A DNA stretch of 64,000 bases from MKSF01 sp037190225 (GCA_037190225.1 JBBCJL010000018.1:1-64000); one strand, 5' to 3'; positions 1-9,426 are shown, numbered from the stretch's first letter. Numbers and translations: made by a program. The notes: a model not told the origin generated them from the sequence alone.

Positions 1-1
1 T

Positions 2-31
2 AACGCCTCAACAATATGTTGAGGCGTTTTT
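2..31 (+). terminator. Rho-independent terminator at window edge
   Basis: A perfect 12-bp stem (2-13 with 17-28) encloses a 3-nt loop and runs into five T. It probably ends a plus-strand gene lying before the window. The arm starts with AA, so weak bidirectional use is possible. Confidence 0.75.
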
Positions 32-494
32 GCTTTATATACTACCAAACAACACCAACCACAATCCCCAACCACCCCAACTACTAACCCCAACCACCAA
101 CCAAACCCTTCATAAGCAGTAGCAGTATCTACACGAATACCCATCACCACTTATTCCCCGACCCAGCTACACTGAGTAAGCCGCACCTCTTAGGTTGGGT
201 AATGAAAGAAATGTAAGGAAAAACTAAGCTTCCGGTGAAGTGTAACCGTGCATGCCAGGATATGAAAGGTGCTTAATCCTGTCTTTCCCCCAAGCTTACT
301 GCCTGTATCCTGGTACAGTTTACCTGTACATATTGATCCTGTCACTTATTGATTGTTCCCGGACAAATGAACTAAGCTTGAAGGATATAAAAGGATTATA
401 TACCGTATTGACTCAGACCTGTTTGATACGTATGCACGGATATTCCTAGAAAGCAACACCCCTGTGTGTTGAGTGTACTGTTGATATATAATGC
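32..494. other. Intergenic region with a G-free C/A-rich tract
   Basis: No convincing gene is seen here. From 33 to 115 the plus strand contains no G at all and is dominated by AACC/CCAA runs. The rest is unstructured AT-rich sequence. A possible 65-codon reading frame at 252-449 has no family resemblance and no promoter, and I do not consider it a gene. Confidence 0.6.
454..471 (-). terminator. Weak terminator-like hairpin after the GT-C-like gene
   Basis: A 6-bp stem CAACAC/GTGTTG lies just past the stop codon of the minus-strand membrane protein. On that strand it is followed by the T-rich stretch CTTTCT. The stem is short, so the call is tentative. Confidence 0.35.
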
Positions 495-1877
495 CTATTG
501 ATGGGGTGCGGCCAACGGAGCCGGCTGTGGTTCCCCGTTTAGTATTTTCAGCCCGTAAATAAGCATAGGAAGGCTGAGGAATACAGGAAGAATATAGAGA
601 TAAGTATATGGGATCTGTATAAAGGCATAGAATACCACAAGGCTTATTTTTAATCCGGCCAGGGCATACAGCCACCCGTTAGTATGCGTTCTGTGTTTCC
701 GGTAATGCAAACATAGCACGAGAGTGGTAGCGGATACAATAATAAGCTGTACTTTTTTCAGGATGGCGATTTTATCCTCCAGCGTTCCGACCGGATAGTC
801 ATAGAACCAGATGGCCCAGCCTGTTCCTCTGCTCAGAGCGAACGGATGCCTGCCACCCTGCTCTTTAAGCCAGTCAGCAATGGTCCATTCCCCTACTGTA
901 GCGCCGGAATAATATTTAACGGCATTGATGAAGACCATCGGATCTTTTATCATAAAGATCCCATATAATAATACCACGCCTGCAGCTATTATCAGCACAC
1001 CTTTATACACATATTTTATACTGTATTCCTGCCATACCACGAGCACCAGCAACGGGAGCCAGAACAGGAGTGAAAACCTTGAAAGTAGACATAGCAGCAC
1101 CATTAGCACTATCCAGGTATATTTTTTCTTACCCAATGCAAATGCCAGCAGGAGATAGTAGGCTGTGACCAGACCTTCTACTGTAAGCTTATATTCGTCT
1201 ATATTAAACCTGGTGTGAAGATATAGGAACAATACCGGCGCTATAAATGTTATCCAGAAGAACAGCGGATTACCTTTTAGCGAAATGCTTTGTCTATAAT
1301 AGACATATATACAGATCGTCAGCGCTATCACAGGAACCCAGCGGTAGTCCGCATGCAGGAGCTCTGCGGGAATATAAGGAAGCCAGGTCATTGTAAGGTA
1401 GGTAGGCATCAGCTCATAGCTCCATTCCCTGCCCCGGATCGGCTGGTAGGGAAATTCTCCGTTTACCACTCTTTTTACATAGCTCATCACATTCGGTATA
1501 ACGTCAGAGCGGGTTTTAAAAGGATCGGTATCAAAATCTATAGGCAGGCTCCGGAAAACTCCGGATAATTCAAAATACCAATAAGCCAGGAGCGGGATTA
1601 AGATCAGATATGCATAGGTATAACGTCGAGGTTTCCCGGCCCGTGAAGAAGCTTCCCGGTGATCGTATTGAAATTTACCTTTATAGCCGGCAAATAATAT
1701 CCTGAAAAAAGCAATGCCCACGCCTATCCCAAACAGTGTAAATATAACAGGTGAAATATGAGGTCCCAGGTCATTTCGCCAGAATGTGTAGAAGCCGATA
1801 TCCCCCAATATACATATAAGAAAGGGAAGTAAGTATTTCAGATAACTTGCAGCTTGTCTGGAGATATTTAATTGCAT
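495..1877 (-). CDS. Polytopic membrane protein, GT-C/GT87-like
   Basis: 460 aa. About ten hydrophobic segments are visible, starting with one near residues 13-31 and another near 40-62. After the first pair comes a polar stretch, then a segment ending near YWYFELSG and a long extracytoplasmic loop with FKTRSDV, EFPYQPI and LPYIPAELL. This arrangement (early loop with acidic and aromatic residues, then many closely spaced helices) resembles GT-C fold polyprenol-phosphate-dependent glycosyltransferases such as family GT87/DUF2029. I see no diagnostic catalytic motif, so the enzymatic role is inference. The gene stands alone and is followed by a weak hairpin. The start is an ATG directly before the first hydrophobic segment. 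Confidence 0.7.
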   Translation of the reverse strand: MQLNISRQAASYLKYLLPFLICILGDIGFYTFWRNDLGPHISPVIFTLFGIGVGIAFFRILFAGYKGKFQYDHREASSRAGKPRRYTYAYLILIPLLAYWYFELSGVFRSLPIDFDTDPFKTRSDVIPNVMSYVKRVVNGEFPYQPIRGREWSYELMPTYLTMTWLPYIPAELLHADYRWVPVIALTICIYVYYRQSISLKGNPLFFWITFIAPVLFLYLHTRFNIDEYKLTVEGLVTAYYLLLAFALGKKKYTWIVLMVLLCLLSRFSLLFWLPLLVLVVWQEYSIKYVYKGVLIIAAGVVLLYGIFMIKDPMVFINAVKYYSGATVGEWTIADWLKEQGGRHPFALSRGTGWAIWFYDYPVGTLEDKIAILKKVQLIIVSATTLVLCLHYRKHRTHTNGWLYALAGLKISLVVFYAFIQIPYTYLYILPVFLSLPMLIYGLKILNGEPQPAPLAAPHQ

Positions 1878-1942
1878 AATTCTATTGTTCCCCGGTGATT
1901 AATAGGGTACTGTAAAAATAATAATTAAATTGATCGGGACAT

Positions 1943-1974
1943 AAAAAACCGGTAGTGAGGTCAATCACTACCGG
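1943..1974 (-). terminator. Terminator of the T9SS type B protein gene
   Basis: A perfect 10-bp stem CCGGTAGTGA/TCACTACCGG with a 6-nt loop is followed, on the minus strand, by six T. It lies about 30 bp after the stop codon of the preceding minus-strand gene. Confidence 0.85.
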
Positions 1975-2002
1975 CTGATCATAAAGAAACCATTTGATTA
2001 TC

Positions 2003-4249
2003 TTATCTTAGAAGGGTCACATTACCTGAGTAAGATTCGTTGGCGCCATTTGTAAAGGTAACCTCTATCGTATATACATATACTCCGAACGGCTGCTCTA
2101 CTCCATTTAACCTTCCGTCCCATCCGCGTCCTTCCGCGTTGGTAGTTTCAAATACCACCTGACCATAACGGTTGTATATCTGCATTTTGAATTCCCTGAT
2201 GCTTTGTTCGCTCATATTACGAGGGAAGAAGTAATCATTCAGGCCATCCCCATCCGGAGAGAAGGCGTTAGGAATGTTGATATAGCAATCCTTGCTCACG
2301 GTGATCTCATCGGATCCGGAACAACCGTCAATTGTAACAGTCGCTTTGTAAGTGCCGTGATGTTTGATCGTAATGGCCGATCCGGTATCTCCGGTGCTCC
2401 ATACATATTTAGCTGCAGGATTAGTGGCATTGATGGCATCACCTACCTCAAAGCCCTGGCCCAGGTAACAAAGTACGGTATCTTTAGGTAAGTTGATGTT
2501 AGGGATGGTTCTTACGACCACTTTCCTGCTAAACGCGCTGTCATGACAGATCCTGTACATAGCAGTCAGGTTAACATCATATACGCCCGGAATATCGAAG
2601 GATTTATTGAATTCTGTCATATTGGTAATGTCAGGTGTACCATCGCTGAATGACCAGGTAAGGGCATCCAGGCCTTCTGTTTGTACTGTTCCCTTGAAGC
2701 TGATGGCGTCACCCTGGCAGATAACCGTATCCATACGCGTAAAGTTTACGCTCGGGTAAGGATCCACACGCACGATTCTTGAAAAACTGTCGGTACAGGG
2801 GAGTCCGTTCGTTACAGTCAGCTTCACTTCGTAAGAGCCGGGCTCATAGTACCATTTGGCCGGAGGGTTTTTGGCGATCACTGTATCCCAGTCGGCGGTA
2901 CCAAAGTCCCATTTCCAATAGGTAGGTATACCATTTTTATCACTTACGGCACTTGTATTGGTAAATGTCACTCTTCCGTTCTGACAGATACTATCGGCAG
3001 AGATATCGAAGCTGACAGTAAACGGATTCTCTAATTTTATTTTTTGTACCATGGAGTCCGTACAGAAATCATTCTGCCCTCTTAAGACAACGTTGTACTC
3101 TCCGGCACCTGCAAATATGTGGTTGGTCTCAAATACGGAGGTATCTGTACCGTCACCGAAATCCCAGAAATAGATGTCCGCATCCTGTGAGAGGTTTTTA
3201 AAATCAATTGTATCAGCTCCGCAGCCTTCTGCTTTGGTAAAATCAAAGTCAATGAGCGGTGATTGGTGCACAATGGTCCTGAGCCTCATCCTGGGGCCGT
3301 AACAAATCCCGGTGGAAGTTATAACCCTGGAGGCTACATATACATCATTGGTATCTGCAGTAGTTACATCAATGGTCGGAGCTACCACGCTTGGCGTATT
3401 ATCGAACATATCGTCATACCATACGGGATTTCCTCCGTTAGGGAATACATAAGGCAGCGGGGTCTGGTCTGTACACAAAATAGGTATTAATGTTTCAGGA
3501 GGCAGCGCATGGGGCTTAACAGAAAGGTTCCTGATAGATAATTTGGAAAAGTTGGTGGCTCCGTTGGAGGCGCTGATACCGAAATAAGTATTCATACTGG
3601 CCAATGTCACAAAAGCCGTACCTGTCCACAGGCCGCCACCCACAGTAGCAGTAAGCTGTACATTGTTCACGGTACCGCCTGCCCAGGTATATACCAGCCT
3701 TACCGGTAGCCATACGCCTGTCGTTATAGGAGAGTTCAGCTGGTCTGTATTGCCGGGAAGCTGACCCACGGTAGAACCTTCAGTATAGTTCTGGTTATTA
3801 AAGTATCTGGACCCCAGGATCGGGTTGTTGCTGTTATTATCATTATCAAACATATCAGCAAGGAGCACATGTCCCGTGGAATTGGTAGGAATACCCAATC
3901 CCGGGCTGGCTGCATAACTATTTGACTTGGATGATAATACCCAGAACGCGAAGCCATCGGATCCTCCGTTGGAAGCTCCATCAATTTTTACCTCGAATTC
4001 GACAACAGTGGAATCACAGAAGAATATCTGCTGAGGCTGCTGGTAGAAGACATATCCTACCTCGTTTGCTCTTTCAACCAGCACGATCTCATCCTGGCCC
4101 GGACCATCAAAGCGTACTGTGCTGGAGAAGGTCCATCCGGCAGTATCAATAGGAGCTGATAACAGATACCCTAAGTGTGAAGGCACCTGGGCCGCCAGCT
4201 TGAACGCAAATACGGAGAATAGCAGTAAAACGGGTAATACTTTTTTCAT
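2003..4249 (-). CDS. Secreted lectin/PKD protein with T9SS type B sorting domain
   Basis: 748 aa. A signal peptide (residues 1-20, ending KLAAQ) leads into a region of about 220 residues resembling an L-type lectin fold (SDGFAFWVL, GHVLLADMFDN, WLPVRLVY). An Ig-like segment follows, then three PKD-type modules recognisable by WDFGDGTDTS, WKWDFG and WSFSDGT. The last ~90 residues (659-748) are a classic gliding-motility-associated CHU_C domain: IPNAFSPDGDGLNDYFF, IYNRYGQVVFE, WDGRLNG. Proteins with this tail are exported across the outer membrane by the type IX system and anchored or released. The lectin and PKD modules suggest glycan adhesion. It lies downstream of uvrA on the same strand but is functionally unrelated to it. 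Ligand unknown. Confidence 0.88.
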   Translation of the reverse strand: MKKVLPVLLLFSVFAFKLAAQVPSHLGYLLSAPIDTAGWTFSSTVRFDGPGQDEIVLVERANEVGYVFYQQPQQIFFCDSTVVEFEVKIDGASNGGSDGFAFWVLSSKSNSYAASPGLGIPTNSTGHVLLADMFDNDNNSNNPILGSRYFNNQNYTEGSTVGQLPGNTDQLNSPITTGVWLPVRLVYTWAGGTVNNVQLTATVGGGLWTGTAFVTLASMNTYFGISASNGATNFSKLSIRNLSVKPHALPPETLIPILCTDQTPLPYVFPNGGNPVWYDDMFDNTPSVVAPTIDVTTADTNDVYVASRVITSTGICYGPRMRLRTIVHQSPLIDFDFTKAEGCGADTIDFKNLSQDADIYFWDFGDGTDTSVFETNHIFAGAGEYNVVLRGQNDFCTDSMVQKIKLENPFTVSFDISADSICQNGRVTFTNTSAVSDKNGIPTYWKWDFGTADWDTVIAKNPPAKWYYEPGSYEVKLTVTNGLPCTDSFSRIVRVDPYPSVNFTRMDTVICQGDAISFKGTVQTEGLDALTWSFSDGTPDITNMTEFNKSFDIPGVYDVNLTAMYRICHDSAFSRKVVVRTIPNINLPKDTVLCYLGQGFEVGDAINATNPAAKYVWSTGDTGSAITIKHHGTYKATVTIDGCSGSDEITVSKDCYINIPNAFSPDGDGLNDYFFPRNMSEQSIREFKMQIYNRYGQVVFETTNAEGRGWDGRLNGVEQPFGVYVYTIEVTFTNGANESYSGNVTLLR

Positions 4250-4387
4250 ATAAAATATCAGTTATATCGTTTGCTTATATTATAAAGACGTCAGATGAAT
4301 GTCAAAGGTTGGGAACCCCACCAATTAACATCCAAATTACCAAATAAACGGAGTTAAAGATAGTCAAAATATTAATCAGGGCAATAT

Positions 4388-7228
4388 TTACACACTTTTT
4401 TTTGTTGGTGCAAAAGATATGTATTTCCTTGTGATGCTCGTTTTTGCGGACTTCAATCCCTCCGGCTTTCCTTCATATACCAGCTGCCCTCCGCCTTCGC
4501 CTCCTTCGGGCCCTATATCGGTTATCCATTGTGCATTCTGGATGACCGCAGTGTTATGCTCTATCACAATAACGGAATGCCCGTTCTCGATCAGCGCATA
4601 AAAAGAGTTGAGCAGCTTGCTGATGTCGTGGAAGTGCAGGCCTGTAGTGGGCTCATCGAAGATGAACAGGATCTTGTCCTTTGCTCCGGATTTCCCCAGG
4701 TAAGAAGCCAGCTTCACCCTTTGCGCTTCCCCTCCGGACAGGGTGCTGGAGCTTTGGCCCAGCTTAATGTAGCCGAGACCTACATCCTGCAGGGGCTGAA
4801 GCCTGGCCTGCACGCTTTTTTTATCCGAGAAGAATGCAATAGCCTCATCCACGCTCATATTCAGCACATCATATATATTTTTATCCCTGTAAACGATTTC
4901 CAGCACCTCCTCCTTAAAGCGCCTGCCTTTACAAACCTCACACTCCAGGTGAACATCCGCCAGGAACTGCATGGAGACGATCACTTCTCCTTCCCCTTTA
5001 CAATTATCACATCTGCCACCGTCCGTATTGAAGCTGAAGTGCTTGCTGTCCAGACCCCGCATTTTTGCCATCTTCTGCGATGCGAATAAGGACCTGATCT
5101 CGTCATAGGCCTTAATATAGGTCACAGGATTGCTCCTGGAAGATTTCCCGATAGGATTCTGGTCTATCAGCTCCACCATGGAAATGTCATTGATATCGCC
5201 GCTGAGCGCGGTATGCGCTCCGGGGCGATCCCCGCCCAGGCCGAGATGGCGCATGAGCGCAGGGTAGAGGGTGCCCTTTATCAAGGTGGTTTTTCCGCTC
5301 CCGCTTACACCTGTCACTACGCAAAGGGTATTGAGCGGGAAGGATACATCTATATTTTTCAGATTATGCTGGTGACAGCCTTCCAGCTTTATAAAGGACG
5401 GGTGCCTGGGGAACGCCGGCTTTTTTGAAGCGCTGATCTGCAGCTTGCCGGATAAATATTTGCCTGTAAGGGAATCTTCATTCCGGATCAGCTCATCATA
5501 AGTACCGGTTGCGATAACCTCACCTCCCAAGTGGGCTGCCAGCGGCCCCATGTCTATGATATGGTCTGCTGTTTCCATCATCATTTCATCATGCTCTACA
5601 ACCACCACGGTATTATTCAGGTCCCTTAGCTTTTTCAATACTTCGATCAGCCTGTCCGTATCACGGGGGTGCAGCCCTATGCTGGGCTCATCCAGGATAT
5701 ATAATGAATCTGTAAGGTTGCTTCCCAGGAATTTAGTGAGCTGTATACGCTGGCTTTCTCCGCCGGAAAGGGTATTGGCCAGCCTATCCATGGTCAGGTA
5801 TCCCAATCCTACATCCAGAAGGGTGCTTAATCGCTGTTCCAGCTCAATCAGGATACGATGGGCTATTTTTCTTTGATAATCAGACAGTTCCAGGTCTTTA
5901 AGCCACTGGTACAGCTGGTCGGTCGGCAGGTTGGACAAGGAGGTGATATCATTGCCGCCTACTTTCACGTAGAGCGCGTCTTTACGGAGCCGCGCGCCCC
6001 CGCAGGCGGGACAGGTGGTCTTGCCGCGGTATCTTGCCTGCATCACGCGGTATTGCACCTTGTAGATATTTTCTTCCACCATCCGGAAAAAATCATCTAT
6101 CCAGGCCTTAAGCAGGGCAAATTCCGCTGCGGATAATTTATTGACCGGGCGATGGATCGGAAATCCTTTCCTGCCTTCTTTTTTTATAAACTCATTTTTC
6201 CATTCGCTCATCTTTTCGCCTTTCCAGCATACCACAGCATCCTCATAGACGCTTTTGGTCCTGTCAGGAATGACCAGGTCCAGGTCTATGCCCAGCACCT
6301 TACCGAACCCTTCGCAGGTAGGACAGGCCCCATAGGGATTGTTGAATGAAAAAAAGTTGGGAGTAGGCACTTCAAATACCATGCCGTCCGCTTCAAATTT
6401 ATTGTTGAAGTGTGCCCATTGTAATCCTTCCTGGTGCTGTATGCCCAGGCTGCAGCTGCCGCTACTCTCGTAAAAGGCGGTTTGTATGCTGTCGGCTACC
6501 CGGTGCAGCTCATCCTCTTCCCATGCTGCTTTGGCAACAAGGCGGTCTATCAGTATGCGGATGTTTATAAGATCGTTTTCCATGGCGATCTGCAGTCCCT
6601 CGTCTCCCAGCAGGTCTTCCAGGTCTATTATTTTCAGCCTGTCCGCACTGTACCATGCCAGCCGGGTGAAGCCTTTCTGCATCAGTATGTCCGCTTCTTC
6701 TTTCAGGTTCCTGCCATTCCATAGCGTGAACGGCGCTGTAATATATATCCTCGTGCCCTGCTCCAGCTGCTGAATGACGTCTACAACGTCTGCTACTTCA
6801 TCTTTTTTGACCACCTTGCCGGAGACCGGGCTGTAGGTAATCCCCACACGCGCGAAGAGCAGCCTCAGGTAGTCCTGTATCTCTGTCATAGAGCCTACCG
6901 TAGACCGCGGAGTGCGGGTCGTTACCTTCTGTTCTATCGCAATGGCCGGGCATACATTATGAATGAAGTCTACATCCGGCTTGTCCATGCGCATCAGGAA
7001 CTGACGGGCATAGGAGCTGAGGCTCTCCGCATACCTTCGCTGGCCTTCCGCGAACAGGGTATCCATGGTCAGTGATGATTTGCCGGATCCCGAAACTCCG
7101 GTCACTACTATAAACTTATTTTTGGGGAATCGTACATCAATGTTTTTTAAATTGTGCATTCTGGCTCCCTGTACCACTATGTCCTGCTGTACCGGCTGGG
7201 GAGTTGATTTTCTGGATGCTTTGCTCAT
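4388..7228 (-). CDS. uvrA: Excinuclease ABC subunit A (UvrA)
   Basis: 946 aa, the usual UvrA length. It is the damage-sensing ATPase of nucleotide excision repair, which loads UvrB onto distorted DNA. Two ABC ATPase halves are visible: Walker A GVSGSGKSS near the N-terminus and GVSGSGKTT in the second half, with signatures LSGGESQRIQL and LSGGEAQRVKL. Zinc modules show as CPTCEGFG, CPACGGARL and CDNCKGEGEV...CEVCKGRRF. An internal UvrB-interaction region and DEPSIGLHPRD/DEPTTGLHFHD Walker B regions are intact. A TATTTTTG promoter element lies 38 bp upstream of the ATG. An alkyltransferase-like protein that could feed lesions to this pathway is encoded near 26 kb, but linkage is only loose. 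Confidence 0.98.
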   Translation of the reverse strand: MSKASRKSTPQPVQQDIVVQGARMHNLKNIDVRFPKNKFIVVTGVSGSGKSSLTMDTLFAEGQRRYAESLSSYARQFLMRMDKPDVDFIHNVCPAIAIEQKVTTRTPRSTVGSMTEIQDYLRLLFARVGITYSPVSGKVVKKDEVADVVDVIQQLEQGTRIYITAPFTLWNGRNLKEEADILMQKGFTRLAWYSADRLKIIDLEDLLGDEGLQIAMENDLINIRILIDRLVAKAAWEEDELHRVADSIQTAFYESSGSCSLGIQHQEGLQWAHFNNKFEADGMVFEVPTPNFFSFNNPYGACPTCEGFGKVLGIDLDLVIPDRTKSVYEDAVVCWKGEKMSEWKNEFIKKEGRKGFPIHRPVNKLSAAEFALLKAWIDDFFRMVEENIYKVQYRVMQARYRGKTTCPACGGARLRKDALYVKVGGNDITSLSNLPTDQLYQWLKDLELSDYQRKIAHRILIELEQRLSTLLDVGLGYLTMDRLANTLSGGESQRIQLTKFLGSNLTDSLYILDEPSIGLHPRDTDRLIEVLKKLRDLNNTVVVVEHDEMMMETADHIIDMGPLAAHLGGEVIATGTYDELIRNEDSLTGKYLSGKLQISASKKPAFPRHPSFIKLEGCHQHNLKNIDVSFPLNTLCVVTGVSGSGKTTLIKGTLYPALMRHLGLGGDRPGAHTALSGDINDISMVELIDQNPIGKSSRSNPVTYIKAYDEIRSLFASQKMAKMRGLDSKHFSFNTDGGRCDNCKGEGEVIVSMQFLADVHLECEVCKGRRFKEEVLEIVYRDKNIYDVLNMSVDEAIAFFSDKKSVQARLQPLQDVGLGYIKLGQSSSTLSGGEAQRVKLASYLGKSGAKDKILFIFDEPTTGLHFHDISKLLNSFYALIENGHSVIVIEHNTAVIQNAQWITDIGPEGGEGGGQLVYEGKPEGLKSAKTSITRKYISFAPTKKSV

Positions 7229-7265
7229 ACTTACGGCTGCGCTTAAAATGCTCTGAAATTAAATT

Positions 7266-7273
7266 CAAAAATA
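7266..7273 (-). promoter_or_regulatory. -7 promoter element of uvrA
   Basis: On the minus strand this reads TATTTTTG, an exact match to the Bacteroidota -7 consensus TAnnTTTG. It sits 38 bp before the uvrA ATG. No clear -33 TTTG was found at the usual distance. Confidence 0.5.
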
Positions 7274-7305
7274 ACCTTTATCCCAGAATTTTTACGGGTC
7301 TTCCG

Positions 7306-7331
7306 ATATAACTTTAAAGTTAAAGTTTATA
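7306..7331. repeat. AT-rich dyad between uvrA and ytxH
   Basis: The core AACTTTAAAGTT (7310-7321) is a perfect 12-bp palindrome. A larger imperfect dyad TATAACTTTAA / TTAAAGTTTATA surrounds it with a one-base offset. It lies in the divergent promoter region and could be an operator, but no regulator is known. Confidence 0.4.
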
Positions 7332-7407
7332 TATTTTAGCGGGTTTTGCAACAATATGGATACCAAATATGTTTAGTTACTTTTCAATGCAATAAATACT
7401 TTTGAAT

Positions 7408-7674
7408 ATGAGATGTAATAAGTTCCTGTCCGGTGTTATATCCGGGGCGATACTGGGTGTTTTGTTTGCGCCGGATAAAGGCAGCACAACAAGGGCAAAA
7501 TTAAAAGATACCTGTTGTGATATCAAAGATCAGATTGATCATATGTTCGGGTTAAAAGAAAAAGAAATGCAGGACCTGCTGGCTACCCTGGAAGACCGGT
7601 CTGCGGAAATAACGGATGAAATGCGCGCTCAACTGGTCCGTGTGCTGGACAGGATCAAGAACAAAACACAGTAA
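7408..7674 (+). CDS. YtxH-domain small protein
   Basis: 88 aa from the ATG at 7408. A TTG six bases earlier is in frame but lies inside a promoter-like box, so ATG is preferred. The N-terminus has the typical YtxH layout: a short hydrophobic glycine-rich helix (FLSGVISGAILGVLFAPDKG) followed by TTRAKLKD and a charged amphipathic helical tail. Proteins of this family are small membrane-associated or stress-related proteins of uncertain function. Two conserved-looking Cys (TCCDIKD) occur after the hydrophobic part. It is transcribed alone, divergently from uvrA, and is followed by a strong hairpin. Confidence 0.8.
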   Translation: MRCNKFLSGVISGAILGVLFAPDKGSTTRAKLKDTCCDIKDQIDHMFGLKEKEMQDLLATLEDRSAEITDEMRAQLVRVLDRIKNKTQ

Positions 7675-8019
7675 TACCCGGCTTTAATGCTGCCCGAATT
7701 ACCGGGCCGTTAATCGCCACAGCAGCGGGATGCTGCTCCTGCAGGGAGCAACATCCCGCTGCGATATTTTAGGCCCCCTTAGATAGCTTTAACATTTTAC
7801 ATTTTTAAGGAAGATCTCACACGGCACAAATGGTCAATGCCATTCTTCTCCCCGGGATGTGCTGTTGCTAGCTTGCAGAAGAGCCTATGCCTGCCTGCCG
7901 GTATGTGAGCAGCAAGAGGGAGGAAGATGTGCCCGGAGTATTGAATAATTGACTTTAGTTTTAAAATTCATTGATTTTTTTGTTGCTTTGCAGTGTCAAA
8001 TAAAATCCACTCACAAATT
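7675..8019. other. Intergenic region between ytxH and pyrH
   Basis: It holds the ytxH terminator hairpin at 7722-7762. The remainder shows no gene. Just before pyrH there is a TTGCTTTG box (7984-7991), one mismatch from the -7 consensus, which may be the pyrH promoter. Confidence 0.5.
7722..7762 (+). terminator. Hairpin terminator after ytxH
   Basis: An 11-bp stem (GCAGCGGGATG with CATCCCGCTGC), one C-A mismatch, then six further pairs and a 5-nt loop. The downstream T stretch (ATATTTTAG) is poor, so it may act by structure rather than as a canonical intrinsic terminator. Confidence 0.55.
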
Positions 8020-8730
8020 ATGCTACCAAAATATAACAGAATTCTCTTAAAGCTCTCCGGAGAGTCTTTAATGGGAGAGAGAAATTATGGCTTAGACCCT
8101 AAAATGCTGTCCCATTATGCAGAAGATATCAGATCAGTTACCGAGTTAGGAGTACAGGTAGCCGTAGTGATAGGTGGTGGTAATATCTACAGAGGTATGA
8201 ATGAGTCAGAAACCGGTATCGAGAGGGCCCATGGAGATTATATGGGTATGCTTGCCACTGTTATTAACGGTATGGCGCTGCAGGCCTCCCTGGAAAAGAT
8301 CGGTGTGAAGACCAGGCTGCAGAGCGCTATAGAGATGGACCAGGTAGCAGAGCCGTATATCCGCAGACGCGCTATCAGGCACCTTGAAAAGGGCCGCGTG
8401 GTGATCTTTGGTGCAGGTACAGGCAATCCTTATTTTACGACAGATACCGCCGGGTCCCTGAGAGCGATAGAGATCAATGCAGACCTGATCCTTAAAGGTA
8501 CCAGGGTAGATGGTATTTATTCTGCTGACCCGGAAAAGGACACCCAGGCCGTTAAGTATGATCAGCTCACATACGATGACGCTATCCGGCAAGGGCTGAA
8601 TATTATGGATATGACCGCATTCACACTCTGTAAAGAGAACAAGCTGCCTATCATTGTCTTCAATGCCAATAAAAAAGGGAATCTGCTGGATGTGATCTCC
8701 GGAAAGCTGGTAGGTACGATTGTAAAGTAG
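8020..8730 (+). CDS. pyrH: UMP kinase
   Basis: 236 aa. Phosphorylates UMP to UDP in pyrimidine nucleotide synthesis; a cytoplasmic hexamer of the amino-acid-kinase fold. Visible family features: RILLKLSGESLMG at the N-terminus, VVIGGGNIYRG, DYMGMLATVINGMALQ, the GAGTGNPYFTTDTA loop and DGIYSADPEKD. I use the ATG at 8020. An in-frame GTG 27 bp earlier would add IHSQ-type residues not usual for the family and lies close to the promoter box. The stop is only 6 bp from the stop of the convergent secreted-protein gene, with no terminator between them. In many Bacteroidota pyrH neighbours frr or tsf; neither is here. Confidence 0.96.
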   Translation: MLPKYNRILLKLSGESLMGERNYGLDPKMLSHYAEDIRSVTELGVQVAVVIGGGNIYRGMNESETGIERAHGDYMGMLATVINGMALQASLEKIGVKTRLQSAIEMDQVAEPYIRRRAIRHLEKGRVVIFGAGTGNPYFTTDTAGSLRAIEINADLILKGTRVDGIYSADPEKDTQAVKYDQLTYDDAIRQGLNIMDMTAFTLCKENKLPIIVFNANKKGNLLDVISGKLVGTIVK

Positions 8731-8736
8731 CTGCTC

Positions 8737-9225
8737 TTACCTGGAGTTAATAATATATTTTTTAGAAGATGCTTCGTTGACAATGGTCTTTGTTCCCGTA
8801 GCATCTTTTTTTTCTGCCCACACATTTTGGAATGTAAGAGTATCGCCTACTTTAGCCATGTCCGTAAGCTGCTTGCGGAAGTAATCGGGCATACCGGAGC
8901 CCAGAACATTCATATTATAATATTCCGTCATTATCCGTTCCCTGCCGGTGCTGTCCTCAAATAATCCCCATTCGGCATAGATGACCTCAAAAGCGGTAGC
9001 TTCATAAATATTGCCGGTGCTGTCCCTTAAGTGCAGGGGGAGACCGATAATTGAATCGAATTGACGCACCGATACAAAGGTAAAGTCAGCAGGGCCCTTA
9101 CCCAGCTGGATATTGTAATGTATCCTGTTTTTCTGAACAGGGGCTTTTCTGGTAGCCTGTGCCTGTACCCATAATGTGCCTGCCGCAATGATACCCAATA
9201 GTCCTATCAGCTTTTTAGACGTCAT
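8737..9225 (-). CDS. Secreted protein of unknown function
   Basis: 162 aa from the ATG at 9225; an upstream in-frame extension lacks a signal-peptide-like start and is not used. Residues 1-22 (KKLIGLLGIIAAGTLWVQAQA) form a clean signal peptide with an AQA cleavage site. The mature part is a mixed alpha/beta sequence with YNIQLGKGPADF, EATAFEVIYAEWG and SSKKYIINSR. I recognise no family. It ends 6 bp from pyrH on the opposite strand and lies upstream of no obvious operon partner. Function unknown; periplasmic or surface location is inferred from the signal peptide. Confidence 0.75.
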   Translation of the reverse strand: MTSKKLIGLLGIIAAGTLWVQAQATRKAPVQKNRIHYNIQLGKGPADFTFVSVRQFDSIIGLPLHLRDSTGNIYEATAFEVIYAEWGLFEDSTGRERIMTEYYNMNVLGSGMPDYFRKQLTDMAKVGDTLTFQNVWAEKKDATGTKTIVNEASSKKYIINSR

Positions 9226-9377
9226 AAGAATTCTGTTTTCTGATGCTAATTTATGCAAAAAAAAGGCCGGAAGTACAGATAAACGCAATTTTCTACCTGT
9301 ACTGCCTGCCTTTTAGAATATTTTTGACATTGAAAGTTTAAGGATGCCGAATTATTGGGTCCGGAATATCCAGGATG

Positions 9378-9402
9378 AAAAAGACGCGATTTATCGCGTC
9401 TT
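9378..9402 (-). terminator. Terminator of valS
   Basis: A 9-bp stem AAGACGCGA/TCGCGTCTT with a 4-nt loop, followed on the minus strand by a run of five T. It lies just past the valS stop and before the secreted-protein gene. Confidence 0.8.
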
Positions 9403-9426
9403 AAAAAATATGCCGTAAAAGGAAAA

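Noticed and set aside
252..449. 65-codon open frame in the first intergenic region
   Set aside because: No promoter, no family resemblance and the surrounding sequence is non-coding in character.
7993..8730. GTG at 7993 as the pyrH start
   Set aside because: It would add nine residues not seen in the family and lies right at the -7-like box; the ATG at 8020 gives the normal length.
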